NCBI GenBank assembly: GCA_022732315.1
Contig: JAIJUV010000051.1
Span: forward strand, 1 to 15,334
Length of the DNA: 15,334 nucleotides
Source of the DNA: Prevotella sp.
GTDB lineage: Bacteria; Bacteroidota; Bacteroidia; Bacteroidales; Bacteroidaceae
Direction: 5' to 3'
Below the pieces are notes generated by a model, which searched no databases, was not told where the DNA came from, and saw only the letters and a list, made by a program, of their open reading frames with translations. This document shows positions 1 to 8,223 of the stretch, in pieces. How positions within the stretch are numbered: position 1 is the stretch's first letter; each line of letters opens with the position of its first letter. The position numbers and the translations under genes were made by a program.

Positions 1-20
1 AATAAAGAAGATTATATACA

Positions 21-1160
21 ATGATAGAGAATCCGTTTATTCTGCGAGGATACATATCCGACGCTTACTTCTGTGATAGAGAAAAGGAAACCATCGACTT
101 GATAAGAGAAATCAAGAATGGCAATAACATCACCCTGATTGCACCTAGAAGAATCGGCAAGACAGGGTTGGTGCAACACGTCTATGCCCAGGAAGAAATC
201 AAGGATAAATACTATACATTTCTTGTAGAAATTTATGCCACGAAAACCCTAGCCGATTTCATTCAGGAACTAGGCAGAAGTATTCTGCAAAGTCTGAAAC
301 CTAAAGGCACCAAAGTAGTGGAACATTTTCTTAACTGCCTCCACTCACTCCGTTCGTCCATCAGCTTCGACATGAATGGCGTGCCTTCGTGGGGAGTAGA
401 TTTGGGAGAAATCACCAGTCCAACCACAACGCTCGATGAAATTTTCCATTATCTGGAGAGCGCTGATAAGCCTTGCATCGTGGCCATTGATGAATTTCAA
501 ACCATTAGCAGTTATAGAGAAGCGAATGTGGAAGCCATACTGCGCACTTACATTCAGCACTGTCATAATGCCAGTTTCATTTTTGCCGGATCTCAGCGTA
601 ACATGATGTCGGAGATGTTCTTGAGTCATGCCCGTCCTTTCTATCAAAGCACCTCCATTAAAACACTGAAAGCTATTGATAGAGAGGTGTATGCAGACTT
701 TGCTACTCATCTTTTCGAAGAAAGACAGAAGCATATCAAACGAGAAACCATTTATCAGATATACGACCGTTTTGACGGCATCACCTGGTATCTGCAGAGG
801 ATGCTCAATAAGATTTTCTCGCTCACGGAAAGGACTGATGATAAGATGATGGAAAGGGCTGATGATAAGATGATGGAACTGGCACTCAACTCGATTATAG
901 ATGAGAGTGCTTTTGCATACGAAGCACTTCTCTTTCAATTGCCAGCTAAGCAAAAGGAACTTCTCTTTGCCATCTGCAACGCTGGCAAGGCTCAAAACAT
1001 CATGTCATCGGCATTCATCAAGAAGCACAATCTTCCTTCCGCCAGTTTTGTACAAGGTGGAATCAAGGGATTATTGGAGAAAGATTTTGTTACAGAGACG
1101 GATGGAACTTACGAACTGTACGATAAGTTCTTCGGTGAATGGCTGAAAAAGGAATTATAA
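21..1160 (+). CDS. AAA-type ATPase, archaeal-ATPase-like family
   Basis: A 379-residue P-loop ATPase. The Walker A motif is PRRIGKT (residues 42-48), Walker B is IVAIDEF (153-159), and a sensor-1-like IFAGSQR lies at 187-193. The C-terminal part (about 305-379) looks like the winged-helix region seen in this family (ATPase domain predominant in Archaea, PF01637-like), which occurs in many copies in Bacteroidota genomes. The cellular role of such proteins is poorly known; DNA-linked or toxin-antitoxin-like roles have been suggested for relatives, but nothing here decides it. The opening ENPFILRGYI resembles the usual start of these proteins, supporting the ATG at 21. There is no Shine-Dalgarno site, as is normal for the phylum. 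A 24-base tandem duplication (828-875) adds an eight-residue repeat, ERTDDKMM then ERADDKMM, between the ATPase core and C-terminal region. The family is firm, the function open. Confidence 0.85.
   Translation: MIENPFILRGYISDAYFCDREKETIDLIREIKNGNNITLIAPRRIGKTGLVQHVYAQEEIKDKYYTFLVEIYATKTLADFIQELGRSILQSLKPKGTKVVEHFLNCLHSLRSSISFDMNGVPSWGVDLGEITSPTTTLDEIFHYLESADKPCIVAIDEFQTISSYREANVEAILRTYIQHCHNASFIFAGSQRNMMSEMFLSHARPFYQSTSIKTLKAIDREVYADFATHLFEERQKHIKRETIYQIYDRFDGITWYLQRMLNKIFSLTERTDDKMMERADDKMMELALNSIIDESAFAYEALLFQLPAKQKELLFAICNAGKAQNIMSSAFIKKHNLPSASFVQGGIKGLLEKDFVTETDGTYELYDKFFGEWLKKEL
828..875 (+). repeat. 24-bp in-frame tandem duplication inside the ATPase gene
   Basis: Two adjacent 24-base units (828-851 and 852-875) differ at one base (act versus gct). 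They encode ERTDDKMM and ERADDKMM, so the duplication keeps the reading frame and probably lengthens a surface linker or helix. Confidence 0.9.
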
Positions 1161-1210
1161 AGTATAAAAATAGAAGTATAAAGAATAAGAATATAAACAA
1201 AAAGAAGAAT

Positions 1211-1624
1211 ATGATACAGCAAGTTGAATTTTCATTGCGCCCGCTTCCTCGCGGGTTTCACCTCGTAACCAATGAGGTGATGAGGAATTTGCCGGCGCTG
1301 CCTAAGACGGGGATTCTGAACCTCTTCGTAAGACATACCAGTTGCGGATTGTCGCTGAACGAGAACTTCGACCCTGATGTGAGACATGATTTAAAGGGTA
1401 TCTTCGAAAGACTGGTTCCAGATGGCGACCCAAGATACCTGCACCAGGATGAAGGACCTACAGATATGTCGGCGCATGCCAAATCGAGTATGGTAGGTGT
1501 ATCGCTCACCATTCCTATTACCAATGGCAGATTAAACCTTGGTACATGGCAGGGGATTTACCTCTGCGAATTCAGAGAGGGAGGCGGAAGCCGACACCTC
1601 ATCGCAACGATTATCGGGAAATAA
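1211..1624 (+). CDS. yjbQ: YjbQ/UPF0047 family protein
   Basis: A 137-residue protein of the YjbQ (UPF0047) family, close to the usual family length of 130-140 residues. Conserved blocks are RHTSCGLSLNEN (41-52), GPTDMSAHAKS (82-92) and GTWQGIYLCEFR (111-122). E. coli YjbQ is reported to have weak thiamine phosphate synthase activity, and the family is a small trimeric cytosolic fold; the true role remains unclear. The first Asp of the usual GxDDMxAH signature is Thr here (residue 84), while the following Asp and His are kept. The ATG at 1211 is chosen because MIQQVEF matches the family start; a longer in-frame reading from 1139 would overlap the ATPase gene and add only Lys/Asn-rich residues from the A-rich spacer. 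The gene lies 50 bases after the ATPase stop and may be read with it. A strong hairpin follows the stop. Confidence 0.9.
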   Translation: MIQQVEFSLRPLPRGFHLVTNEVMRNLPALPKTGILNLFVRHTSCGLSLNENFDPDVRHDLKGIFERLVPDGDPRYLHQDEGPTDMSAHAKSSMVGVSLTIPITNGRLNLGTWQGIYLCEFREGGGSRHLIATIIGK

Positions 1625-1637
1625 TTACTTTAACAAT

Positions 1638-1671
1638 AAAAGGTCGTTGGAACAATACCCAACGACCTTTT
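1638..1671. terminator. Bidirectional intrinsic terminator between yjbQ and the AmpG-like gene
   Basis: A perfect 13-bp stem (AAAAGGTCGTTGG paired with CCAACGACCTTTT) encloses an 8-base loop. It starts 14 bases after the yjbQ stop and lies about 40 bases beyond the convergent transporter stop. The A-run on one side and T-run on the other suit termination from both directions. Confidence 0.85.
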
Positions 1672-1712
1672 CTCAGATTTTCACCTATTTATATATAAAT
1701 TTACTATTCAAT

Positions 1713-3056
1713 CTATTCTATCATTTCCATTTCTTCCGCTTCTTCCTCTTCTATTTCCTCCTTGATCTCCTTCTCCTTCTTTCCGAACTCCGGATCTATT
1801 TTCAGGAAGGCAGTGACCAGGAAAGTGATGGCGCAGCATGCCATCACGATGATGAAGAACAAGCGATAGCCTACCATATCTTTCAGATAGCCAGAAACCA
1901 TACCTGGCAACATTAAACCCAGATAGGAGATGCCCGTGCAGATGGAATAATGCGAGGTCTTGAACTTGCCCTGGCTATAGAACAGCATGTAGAGCGTAAG
2001 AACCGTGAAGCCCAGACCATAGCCAAACTGCTCTACGAAAAGACAGCTCGATACCACGATAAGATTGCTGTTCAGCGAATAACTCAGATAGATGTAAACC
2101 ACATCCGGCAGAGTGATGGCGCAAACCATCGGCCAGAGCCATTTCTTCATACCGTCGCGGCTCACCAGAATACCGCCGATGATGCCACCCAGCAGCAAGC
2201 CTATCAGTCCCACGGTGCCATTGGCAAAACCATATTCCTGCGGCGACAAGCCCAGTCCGCCCTGCGAATTAGGACGAAGGATGAAGGTCTTGGTCATCGT
2301 ATTCAAGAGTGCTTCCGGGAAACGATAGAGCAGCAGGAAGAGCATCACGCAGATGGTTTCCCCCACCCTGAACTTCACGAAGAAGGTGCGGAACATGTTC
2401 GTTAGTTCGTGCGCCACTTCGCCCACCGTTCTATCCGTCTGCACATCCTCCTTAGGGCGCGGCATAAACCGGCTGTGATAGAGCCACAGTCCGATGAAGA
2501 TACCCGCCAATCCGTAGAAGATAAGCGCCCACGAGAAGCGTATCTGGTTGCGGAACATCACCTGGAGCACACCCGCCAGCATCACCAGGAAGCCATTCAC
2601 GAAGATGATGGCGAGGCGATAGAACGTGTTTCGCAAGCCCACAAACTTGGTCTGCGTATGCTCATCGAGTTCTATCATATAGAAACCATCCGCCGAAATA
2701 TCGTGGGTGGCACTACAGAAGGCGATGAGGAAGAAGAAGCACATCGTTGCCTGGAACCAGAAGGCGGTAGGCAGCGAGAAGGCGATGCCGGCAAGGGCGG
2801 CTCCGATGAGCGCCTGCATGGTGAGCACCCACCAGCGCTTGGTCTTCAGCAGGTCGATGAACGGGCTCCACAGGGGTTTGATTACCCATGGCAGGGCGAG
2901 CCATCCGGTATAGAGACCCACCTCGGCATCGGTGAGACCCAACTGCATATACATCACCACAGAGAGGGCGGTCACTATGACGTTAGGCAGTCCTTCTGCA
3001 AAATAGAGGGTCGGAATCCAAGCCCATGGATTCCTACTATTTTTCTTTGTTACCAT
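1713..3056 (-). CDS. AmpG-like major facilitator permease
   Basis: A 447-residue inner-membrane protein with about 12 hydrophobic segments. It resembles the AmpG branch of the major facilitator superfamily: YFAEGLP (18-24), WVIKPLWSP (57-65) and SATHDISADGFY (115-126) match that family's conserved blocks. AmpG proteins import anhydro-muropeptides released by cell-wall turnover. The gene is the second of a - strand unit, 100 bases after the fusion gene that ends in a SpoIID/LytB domain, which supports a cell-wall recycling role; the substrate itself is inferred. The cytoplasmic C-terminal tail (about 424-447) is almost wholly Glu/Lys/Met, in the style EEIEEEEAEEMEM, and is not part of the transport fold. 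The ATG at 3056 is followed directly by MVTKKNSRNPW, a normal cytosolic N-terminus before the first membrane helix. Family confident, exact substrate uncertain. Confidence 0.85.
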   Translation of the reverse strand: MVTKKNSRNPWAWIPTLYFAEGLPNVIVTALSVVMYMQLGLTDAEVGLYTGWLALPWVIKPLWSPFIDLLKTKRWWVLTMQALIGAALAGIAFSLPTAFWFQATMCFFFLIAFCSATHDISADGFYMIELDEHTQTKFVGLRNTFYRLAIIFVNGFLVMLAGVLQVMFRNQIRFSWALIFYGLAGIFIGLWLYHSRFMPRPKEDVQTDRTVGEVAHELTNMFRTFFVKFRVGETICVMLFLLLYRFPEALLNTMTKTFILRPNSQGGLGLSPQEYGFANGTVGLIGLLLGGIIGGILVSRDGMKKWLWPMVCAITLPDVVYIYLSYSLNSNLIVVSSCLFVEQFGYGLGFTVLTLYMLFYSQGKFKTSHYSICTGISYLGLMLPGMVSGYLKDMVGYRLFFIIVMACCAITFLVTAFLKIDPEFGKKEKEIKEEIEEEEAEEMEMIE

Positions 3057-3085
3057 TTCATTTTTAATGTTAGGTTCAGAACATC

Positions 3086-3120
3086 AGGTGTCAAAAGAAG
3101 CGTAGCCTCTTTTAACACCC
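3086..3120 (-). other. Intercistronic RNA hairpin between the fusion gene and the permease gene
   Basis: The arms 3086-3098 and 3108-3120 form a 13-bp stem with a 9-base loop. Read as - strand RNA the two imperfect positions become G-U wobbles, whereas + strand RNA has mismatches there, so the structure fits the - strand transcript. No long U-run follows, so it may be a partial terminator or an mRNA-stability element between the two genes. Confidence 0.5.
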
Positions 3121-3137
3121 GATATTCAACATTCAAA

Positions 3138-3175
3138 TTATTGATAGAGTTTCTTGTTATTGATAGAGTTTCTTG
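3138..3175 (-). repeat. 19-bp perfect tandem duplication at the end of the fusion gene
   Basis: Two identical 19-base units (3138-3156 and 3157-3175) lie head to tail. On the coding strand each reads as the last codons KLYQ plus the stop. The gene stops in the first unit it reaches, leaving the second as untranslated sequence. Confidence 0.9.
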
Positions 3176-6100
3176 ATTTCTGCTCCCTGATAGTAGTGCA
3201 GCAGGATGGCATCATAGAGATAGCCCTCCTCGCCCATCACGGCAGCACCAATCTGGCAGAGTCCTACTCCGTGTCCCCATCCGGCGCCAATCAGTTCGAA
3301 GCGCTGCGGAACACCGTTTTCATCTGCATCATATTTATCTACCACGAAGGCAGAGCTCAGAAGATGAGAATCGCTCAGGGCACGGCGGATTTCCAGTTCC
3401 TTACCGATGGTGAAGGTCTTCTCGGTTCCGATAATCTGCAGTTTGCTGATGCGGCCGCTCGTTCCTCTTTCCACCGCCTTCATGTCGAGGATGGCACCGA
3501 AGTCCATCTTCAGCTTGTCAGCGATGAGCTGCTGCAGTTTCTCCTGGGTCAGGGTCACCTTCCAGCGATAGAAATCCACGGTCTCCTGGTCGTAATCGTT
3601 CAATACCTCAGAGAGGATTTTCTTATCCTGCGTGTTGCAGAAAGCAGGCGGATTGAAGCGGATCCACTTCTCTGCCTCATCCTCATTGGTAAGATTCGGA
3701 AGAGGAGCATTTTCTGCACCCGATATTCCCAAGGCGATATCCCTCACTGCCGTGAGATAGTTCTTCGGCGTATTCTCCCAGCAGTATTGGAATTCCTCAG
3801 TTACTCCGCCGCAGCATTTCGAGAATCGGGCATCGCAAATCTCGCCGCCATCCAGCAACACCTGGCCACGGGTCAGCCTGATAGCCTCGGCAACATGTGG
3901 CGAGGTTTCCTTCGTGATGCCCTGGTAGCGCTGGCAGTGGTCATCGGCACACACATCAAAGAGGGTATGGTCCTCACGGTCGTACCAGCGAATCAGCGTA
4001 TCCTCCTTCTTGGTGAACGAGAAGAAATTGTTGCCGCTCTCAGCCACCTCTCTGCGCTTCTGCATCTGCGCCAGCAGCCACGAACGCGAAATCACGGCAT
4101 GCGCCTTCAGCAGTTCGAGGCTCGATGTGGCACTCATCTCACTACTGATTACACTCTCCAGATAGCGCTCCACCGGCAGTTCGTTGATAGCATAGATCTT
4201 ATCCGATTCCACCACGAAGCGGAGGGCACCCAGGAAGGTCTGCGTCTCCTTGCGCTCCCAGTGGAAGTTCACGCCGATGGTCACGTCGCTGATAGAGAAC
4301 GAGGCGTCATCGCTCTGCGGATGGAAGGTGAGCTTACTGTAAAGATTGCCGTTCCACATGATGCCGCCCTCGAAGAACTCCACCTCCTGCTCGCCAATCA
4401 CGATTTCGCCCTTAGCCAGATAAGGCTTGTTCAGCGAGAAATGCACCTTCTGGGCACTCACGATGCCCACGGTAACCTCTGGTTCCTCCTCATTATTATA
4501 TAGGGCAGATGTAGCCAGAATGGAATCTTCTGCCTCCTTTGCCACCTTCAGCTTGCTCACGATGCTGTTCATCTTCTCCTGGCTCACTCCGCATTCCTGC
4601 AGCAATGCCTCGGCACGCTCATCGGTCAGTTTTCTGAAATCCTCCTCTCTTGGGGTGATGATGAGTCCCGACATATCCAGGGCTCCAGGCGAAACCATCA
4701 GTTGGGCATCGCCATCAGCAAAGTAAGCCTCCGGACGGTGCTTCTCTCTCGGAATCACCACCGAGATGAATTCATCGCCCTTTCTCCAAGCCACGATATT
4801 CATCATCGGTTCCGTCTCTCCGCCACGCAGCGGCATGGCTCTGTAGAGACGGTGGAAGAGCATCTCGTCGCTCTCCTCACTCTTCGAGATGATGACGAAG
4901 GCAGGAACCACGAAGTCGTGAACCACGGCTATCTTCTCTTCATCGTTCAGCGAGATGACGTCGGTAAGGTTGCGCGAAAGACGCTGCCAGTTGGACTGCA
5001 ACGGCAGGATGCCGCTCGTACCTGCCTGGAAATGAAGATGATCCGGAGCAGAGGCACCGCACTTCGGACCGTTATAGAACACCATCAGTTCGCTGTGAAG
5101 CGAGAGGAAGCGATGCATCTCGCCATAGTTCTGATAGATGGCCTGATACTGATGCTTGCGCGCCGGGATGGTGAAATGCACCGGAAGGATTGGGAACGGA
5201 TTCACCAGCAGATGGAAGTTTTCGTCTATCTGCTGCGACATCTGCTCCTTTGGTCGGTTGCGGTCGCAGAGGAAGCAAGGGCGCTCGCCCAGGGTCTTCT
5301 TGTCTATCTTGGCTCCCGTGCTCACGATGCGGGCAGGGTTCCACTGCAGCTTGACCAACTCCGAGAGCTGACGGGTTTCCACATGCTTCAGGTCACGGAA
5401 GCGATGGCGGGCATCAGCCCATTTCTCCAACTGTCGGTTGAAGAATCTGGAGATGCTGCTGTCTTCCATGATATCCGCCTTACCCTGCATCATCTGCTTG
5501 CGGGCCATCAGTTCCATGGTGCGCAGACGGTCTTTATAGAGATTGTTGGCATTCACCCTGTCGATGCTCAGGGCGGCATCCGAATTGCCTCCCCAGCGAC
5601 GGCAGAGATACAGCTCGTCGTAGATTCTGCCGATGCGATAGCGGCGAGAGAAAGCCAGTCCCAGGGCATAGTCCTCACCATAGCTGGTGTTAGGGAACTG
5701 CATCTGTCTTACCAACGGGGTAAAGAAGGCGCGTGGTGCTCCCAAACCGTTGATACGCAGGGCGTTGTTGCAACCGTTATCCTCAGTCCATTCCTTGTGG
5801 TCGATGAGTCCCGGAGGCAGGGTATTCAGGTCGAAATCGCACATGCGGTAGGCGCCAATCATCATCGCCGCCTTCTGCTCGTAGAAGGCATCCACTATCT
5901 TCTGAAGGGTTTCAGGAGATGAATACAGGTCGTCGCTATCCAGCTGCACGGCGAATTTTCCGCAATAGTCGCTGTTGATGGCTACATTCCAGCAGCCGCC
6001 GATTCCCAAGTCCTTTCTATCAGGAACTATCTGAATCAATCGTGGGGCATGGCTCTGAGCAGCATCTTCCTTCATGCTTTCGGAGATTTCCTCTGCAATC

Positions 6101-6999
6101 TGATCAAGAATCTCTCCGGTTTTATCCGTAGAATGATTGTTCACCACAATCACGTTAAACTTGAAATCCGTTTTCTGCGCCAGGGCACTCTTCACGGCAT
6201 CGGCGATGGTCTTCTCTCGGTTAAACACCGGAATCACCACCGAAGCCTCGTATTCAAACTCCTGTTCGTCGAAATCAGGCAGACGGTAGAAGCTGGTATC
6301 CACCAGGGCACCCACCTTGTTAAGATGCTGGGTACAAGCCTTTTCCATCTCTATCTGCACCTCACGGTTTCTAGGGTTCACATAGTCAAACTGCTTTTCG
6401 CCGCTCTTTCTGTTATCCAGTTCGTTCTCGGTATAGAGGAACTCATTCAGATGGAAAATCTCTCCCACACGGCTCAGATAGAGACGCAGGTCGTAGAGAC
6501 CGGCAAACTGATATTCCTGTCTATCCTGCTGGGCGATATAGTTGCGCAGCGCCTGCGCCTTGACGAGCCAGAGACTTCCGAAATCGAAGTCATCTCGCAA
6601 ACTACCCTGCTGATAATCAATCACAGGATGCTTTTCCAGTTGATTGTCCTTCACCAGCGAATAGTGGTCGGAGTAAACCATCACCGCCGCGGTATCATCC
6701 GCCGTGCGCAGGAAACGCTCCAAGGCATAGAGGCCCCACCTGATAGGGGTGGTCTTGGTGCAGATCATCACGAAGTCGGCATCGGCATTTTCGGCGATGC
6801 TCTCCACGGTGTTGCTACTCTCCAGTCGGTCGATAACCACGAAGGTACAGCCGTCTGGCACCTGGTGGTGGGCAGCGAAATCGGCGCTCACCATCAGGTT
6901 GATATGCTGAACAGTCTTGTTGTCATGAAGTTCTCCGAGTGCTTCTTGGGCCACCTCCAGGTCTTCACATGGCAAGAAAAGGTCTATTTTTTCTCTCAT
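3157..6999 (-). CDS. Fusion protein: GT2 glycosyltransferase, DUF4922 HIT/GalT-like domain, SpoIID/LytB domain
   Basis: A 1280-residue protein without signal peptide or membrane segment, so probably cytoplasmic. Domains in order: residues 1-240, a glycosyltransferase-A-like region with VYSDHYS (108-114) where a DxD motif would sit, probably degenerate; 250-500, a canonical GT2 domain with VVIPVFNRE (254-262), DSDD (354-357) and GEDYALG (441-447); about 515-790, a DUF4922-type HIT/GalT-like domain with CFLC (575-578, likely metal site), [10 protein letters not shown] (600-609) and HLHFQ (654-658), matching the HxHxQ nucleotidyl-transfer motif; about 920-1280, a SpoIID/LytB domain with SSEM (952-955), [10 protein letters not shown] (965-974), a Cys-rich SKCCGG (1060-1065) and [13 protein letters not shown] (1240-1252). 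SpoIID proteins cleave or remodel denuded peptidoglycan, normally outside the cell. It is the first gene of a unit with an AmpG-like permease. Domain calls are firm; the joint reaction is unknown. Confidence 0.85.
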   Translation of the reverse strand: MREKIDLFLPCEDLEVAQEALGELHDNKTVQHINLMVSADFAAHHQVPDGCTFVVIDRLESSNTVESIAENADADFVMICTKTTPIRWGLYALERFLRTADDTAAVMVYSDHYSLVKDNQLEKHPVIDYQQGSLRDDFDFGSLWLVKAQALRNYIAQQDRQEYQFAGLYDLRLYLSRVGEIFHLNEFLYTENELDNRKSGEKQFDYVNPRNREVQIEMEKACTQHLNKVGALVDTSFYRLPDFDEQEFEYEASVVIPVFNREKTIADAVKSALAQKTDFKFNVIVVNNHSTDKTGEILDQIAEEISESMKEDAAQSHAPRLIQIVPDRKDLGIGGCWNVAINSDYCGKFAVQLDSDDLYSSPETLQKIVDAFYEQKAAMMIGAYRMCDFDLNTLPPGLIDHKEWTEDNGCNNALRINGLGAPRAFFTPLVRQMQFPNTSYGEDYALGLAFSRRYRIGRIYDELYLCRRWGGNSDAALSIDRVNANNLYKDRLRTMELMARKQMMQGKADIMEDSSISRFFNRQLEKWADARHRFRDLKHVETRQLSELVKLQWNPARIVSTGAKIDKKTLGERPCFLCDRNRPKEQMSQQIDENFHLLVNPFPILPVHFTIPARKHQYQAIYQNYGEMHRFLSLHSELMVFYNGPKCGASAPDHLHFQAGTSGILPLQSNWQRLSRNLTDVISLNDEEKIAVVHDFVVPAFVIISKSEESDEMLFHRLYRAMPLRGGETEPMMNIVAWRKGDEFISVVIPREKHRPEAYFADGDAQLMVSPGALDMSGLIITPREEDFRKLTDERAEALLQECGVSQEKMNSIVSKLKVAKEAEDSILATSALYNNEEEPEVTVGIVSAQKVHFSLNKPYLAKGEIVIGEQEVEFFEGGIMWNGNLYSKLTFHPQSDDASFSISDVTIGVNFHWERKETQTFLGALRFVVESDKIYAINELPVERYLESVISSEMSATSSLELLKAHAVISRSWLLAQMQKRREVAESGNNFFSFTKKEDTLIRWYDREDHTLFDVCADDHCQRYQGITKETSPHVAEAIRLTRGQVLLDGGEICDARFSKCCGGVTEEFQYCWENTPKNYLTAVRDIALGISGAENAPLPNLTNEDEAEKWIRFNPPAFCNTQDKKILSEVLNDYDQETVDFYRWKVTLTQEKLQQLIADKLKMDFGAILDMKAVERGTSGRISKLQIIGTEKTFTIGKELEIRRALSDSHLLSSAFVVDKYDADENGVPQRFELIGAGWGHGVGLCQIGAAVMGEEGYLYDAILLHYYQGAEIKKLYQ

Positions 7000-7026
7000 T
7001 TCTTTGTTTCTAATTTTCTGTTTTTC

Positions 7027-7041
7027 GCCCCTTTTAGGGGC
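7027..7041 (-). other. Small GC-rich hairpin in the fusion-gene leader
   Basis: GCCCC and GGGGC pair around a 5-base loop in the otherwise AT-rich leader between the predicted - strand promoter and the ATG at 6999. It could shape translation of the fusion gene, but five base pairs is weak evidence. Confidence 0.3.
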
Positions 7042-7093
7042 TCGAAACCATGTTTTTTATCTTTATTTCAACTTATTATCTTAAAATATGTGG

Positions 7094-7131
7094 CAAAGAT
7101 AACACTTTTTCAGCAAAAAACACTATCTTTG
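7094..7131. promoter_or_regulatory. Divergent symmetric promoter for the fusion gene and rlmN
   Basis: Two copies of the Bacteroidota -7 box TATCTTTG (consensus TAnnTTTG) face outward: 7124-7131 on the + strand for rlmN and 7094-7101 on the - strand for the fusion gene. They form a perfect 8-bp inverted repeat with a 22-base spacer that itself holds TTTTT and AAAAA arms. I see no good -33 TTTG for either. The + strand start site would fall about two bases before the rlmN ATG; the - strand leader would be about 90 bases. Confidence 0.65.
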
Positions 7132-7135
7132 CAAT

Positions 7136-8209
7136 ATGAATAATGAAAAAAAATATCTTTTGGGCCTTACACTTGCCGAATTGAAGCAGGTAGCTAAGGA
7201 TCTCGGCATGCCTGCCTTCACCGGCGGACAGATGGCGAAGTGGCTCTATGAGCAGCATGTGAAGAGCATTGATGAGATGACCAATATCTCGAAGGCCAAC
7301 CGTGCCAAACTCGCTGCCGAATACGAAATAGGATGCGCAGAATATTCTGACGCACAACATTCTGTGGATGGTACCATCAAGTATCTCTTCCCTACCCGAA
7401 GCGGAAAGTTCGTGGAAACGGTGTATATTCCTGATAAGGACCGCGCCACGCTCTGCGTCTCTTCTCAGGTGGGCTGCAAGATGAACTGCCTCTTCTGCCA
7501 GACCGGAAAGCAGGGATTCGAGGGGAGTTTGCCTGCCGGCGACATCCTGAATCAAATTTACTCGCTGCCTGAGGTGGATAAGCTTACCAACATCGTGTTC
7601 ATGGGACAGGGCGAGCCGATGGATAATCTCGACAATGTGCTTCGTGCCACCGAGATTCTCACCGCCGATTACGGTTGGGCGTGGAGTCCGAAGCGCATCA
7701 CGGTAAGTTCTGTGGGCGTGAAGAACAAGCTGAAGCGATTCCTGGAAGAGAGCGAGTGCCATGTAGCGATTTCGATGCACGACCCTATTCCATCGGAGCG
7801 TGCCGAACTGATGCCTGCCGAAAGGGGCATGAGTATCGAGCAGGTGGTGGAGTTGCTGAAGAACTACGATTTCTCCCATCAGCGCCGCCTGAGTTTCGAG
7901 TACATCGTGTTCAAGGGCGTGAACGACAGCATGCAGCATGCCAAGGCTATCATCAAACTGGTGAAGGGTCTAGATTGCCGTTTCAATCTCATCCGCTTCC
8001 ATCAGATTCCCGACATCCCGTTGCAGGGTGTGAACGACGAGAAGATGGAGCAGTTCCGTGATTACCTCACCCAGCATGGTGTTTTCACCACCATCCGTGC
8101 CAGCCGCGGCCAGGACATCTACGCCGCCTGCGGCTTGCTCAGCACCTCGAAGAAGATTGGAGAAATCCGACAGCACGAGGATGAGGAGCAGAAGCATGGA
8201 AAGGGATAA
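7136..8209 (+). CDS. rlmN: Dual-specificity RNA methyltransferase RlmN
   Basis: A 357-residue radical-SAM enzyme that methylates C2 of adenine 2503 in 23S rRNA and A37 of certain tRNAs. The iron-sulfur cluster motif CxxxCxxC is C114, C118 and C121. The two mechanistic cysteines are present: C107, seven residues before the cluster, and C332 in YAACGLLS, the one that is methylated during the reaction in E. coli. GQGEPMDN (157-164) and SMHDP (213-217) are the usual SAM- and substrate-site blocks. Length is normal. The ATG at 7136 is the only candidate before the conserved KYLLGLTLAELK start and lies five bases after the TATCTTTG box, so its message is probably leaderless or nearly so. Fourteen bases after its stop a tight string of five more genes begins, so rlmN probably heads that operon. 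Confidence 0.97.
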   Translation: MNNEKKYLLGLTLAELKQVAKDLGMPAFTGGQMAKWLYEQHVKSIDEMTNISKANRAKLAAEYEIGCAEYSDAQHSVDGTIKYLFPTRSGKFVETVYIPDKDRATLCVSSQVGCKMNCLFCQTGKQGFEGSLPAGDILNQIYSLPEVDKLTNIVFMGQGEPMDNLDNVLRATEILTADYGWAWSPKRITVSSVGVKNKLKRFLEESECHVAISMHDPIPSERAELMPAERGMSIEQVVELLKNYDFSHQRRLSFEYIVFKGVNDSMQHAKAIIKLVKGLDCRFNLIRFHQIPDIPLQGVNDEKMEQFRDYLTQHGVFTTIRASRGQDIYAACGLLSTSKKIGEIRQHEDEEQKHGKG

Positions 8210-8212
8210 GAA

Positions 8213-8218
8213 AGGAGG
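8213..8218 (+). promoter_or_regulatory. Strong Shine-Dalgarno site for the 78-aa gene
   Basis: AGGAGG ends five bases before the ATG at 8224. Full anti-SD matches are rare in Bacteroidota, where A-rich leaders are usual. The site lies just after the rlmN stop and decides the start of the next gene. Confidence 0.6.
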
Positions 8219-8223
8219 GGGAT

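Noticed and set aside
1139..1210. An upstream extension of yjbQ starting inside the ATPase gene
   Set aside because: The extra residues are Lys/Asn/Ile-rich translation of an A-rich spacer and have no family counterpart; the ATG at 1211 matches the family start.
4702..5922. A long open frame on the + strand opposite the fusion gene, as well as others at 3154-4503 and 6049-7143
   Set aside because: They are antisense to a gene with clear GT2, HIT and SpoIID motifs, have no recognisable domains, and show the His/Leu/Val-rich composition of reverse-strand readings. No promoter or start signal supports them.
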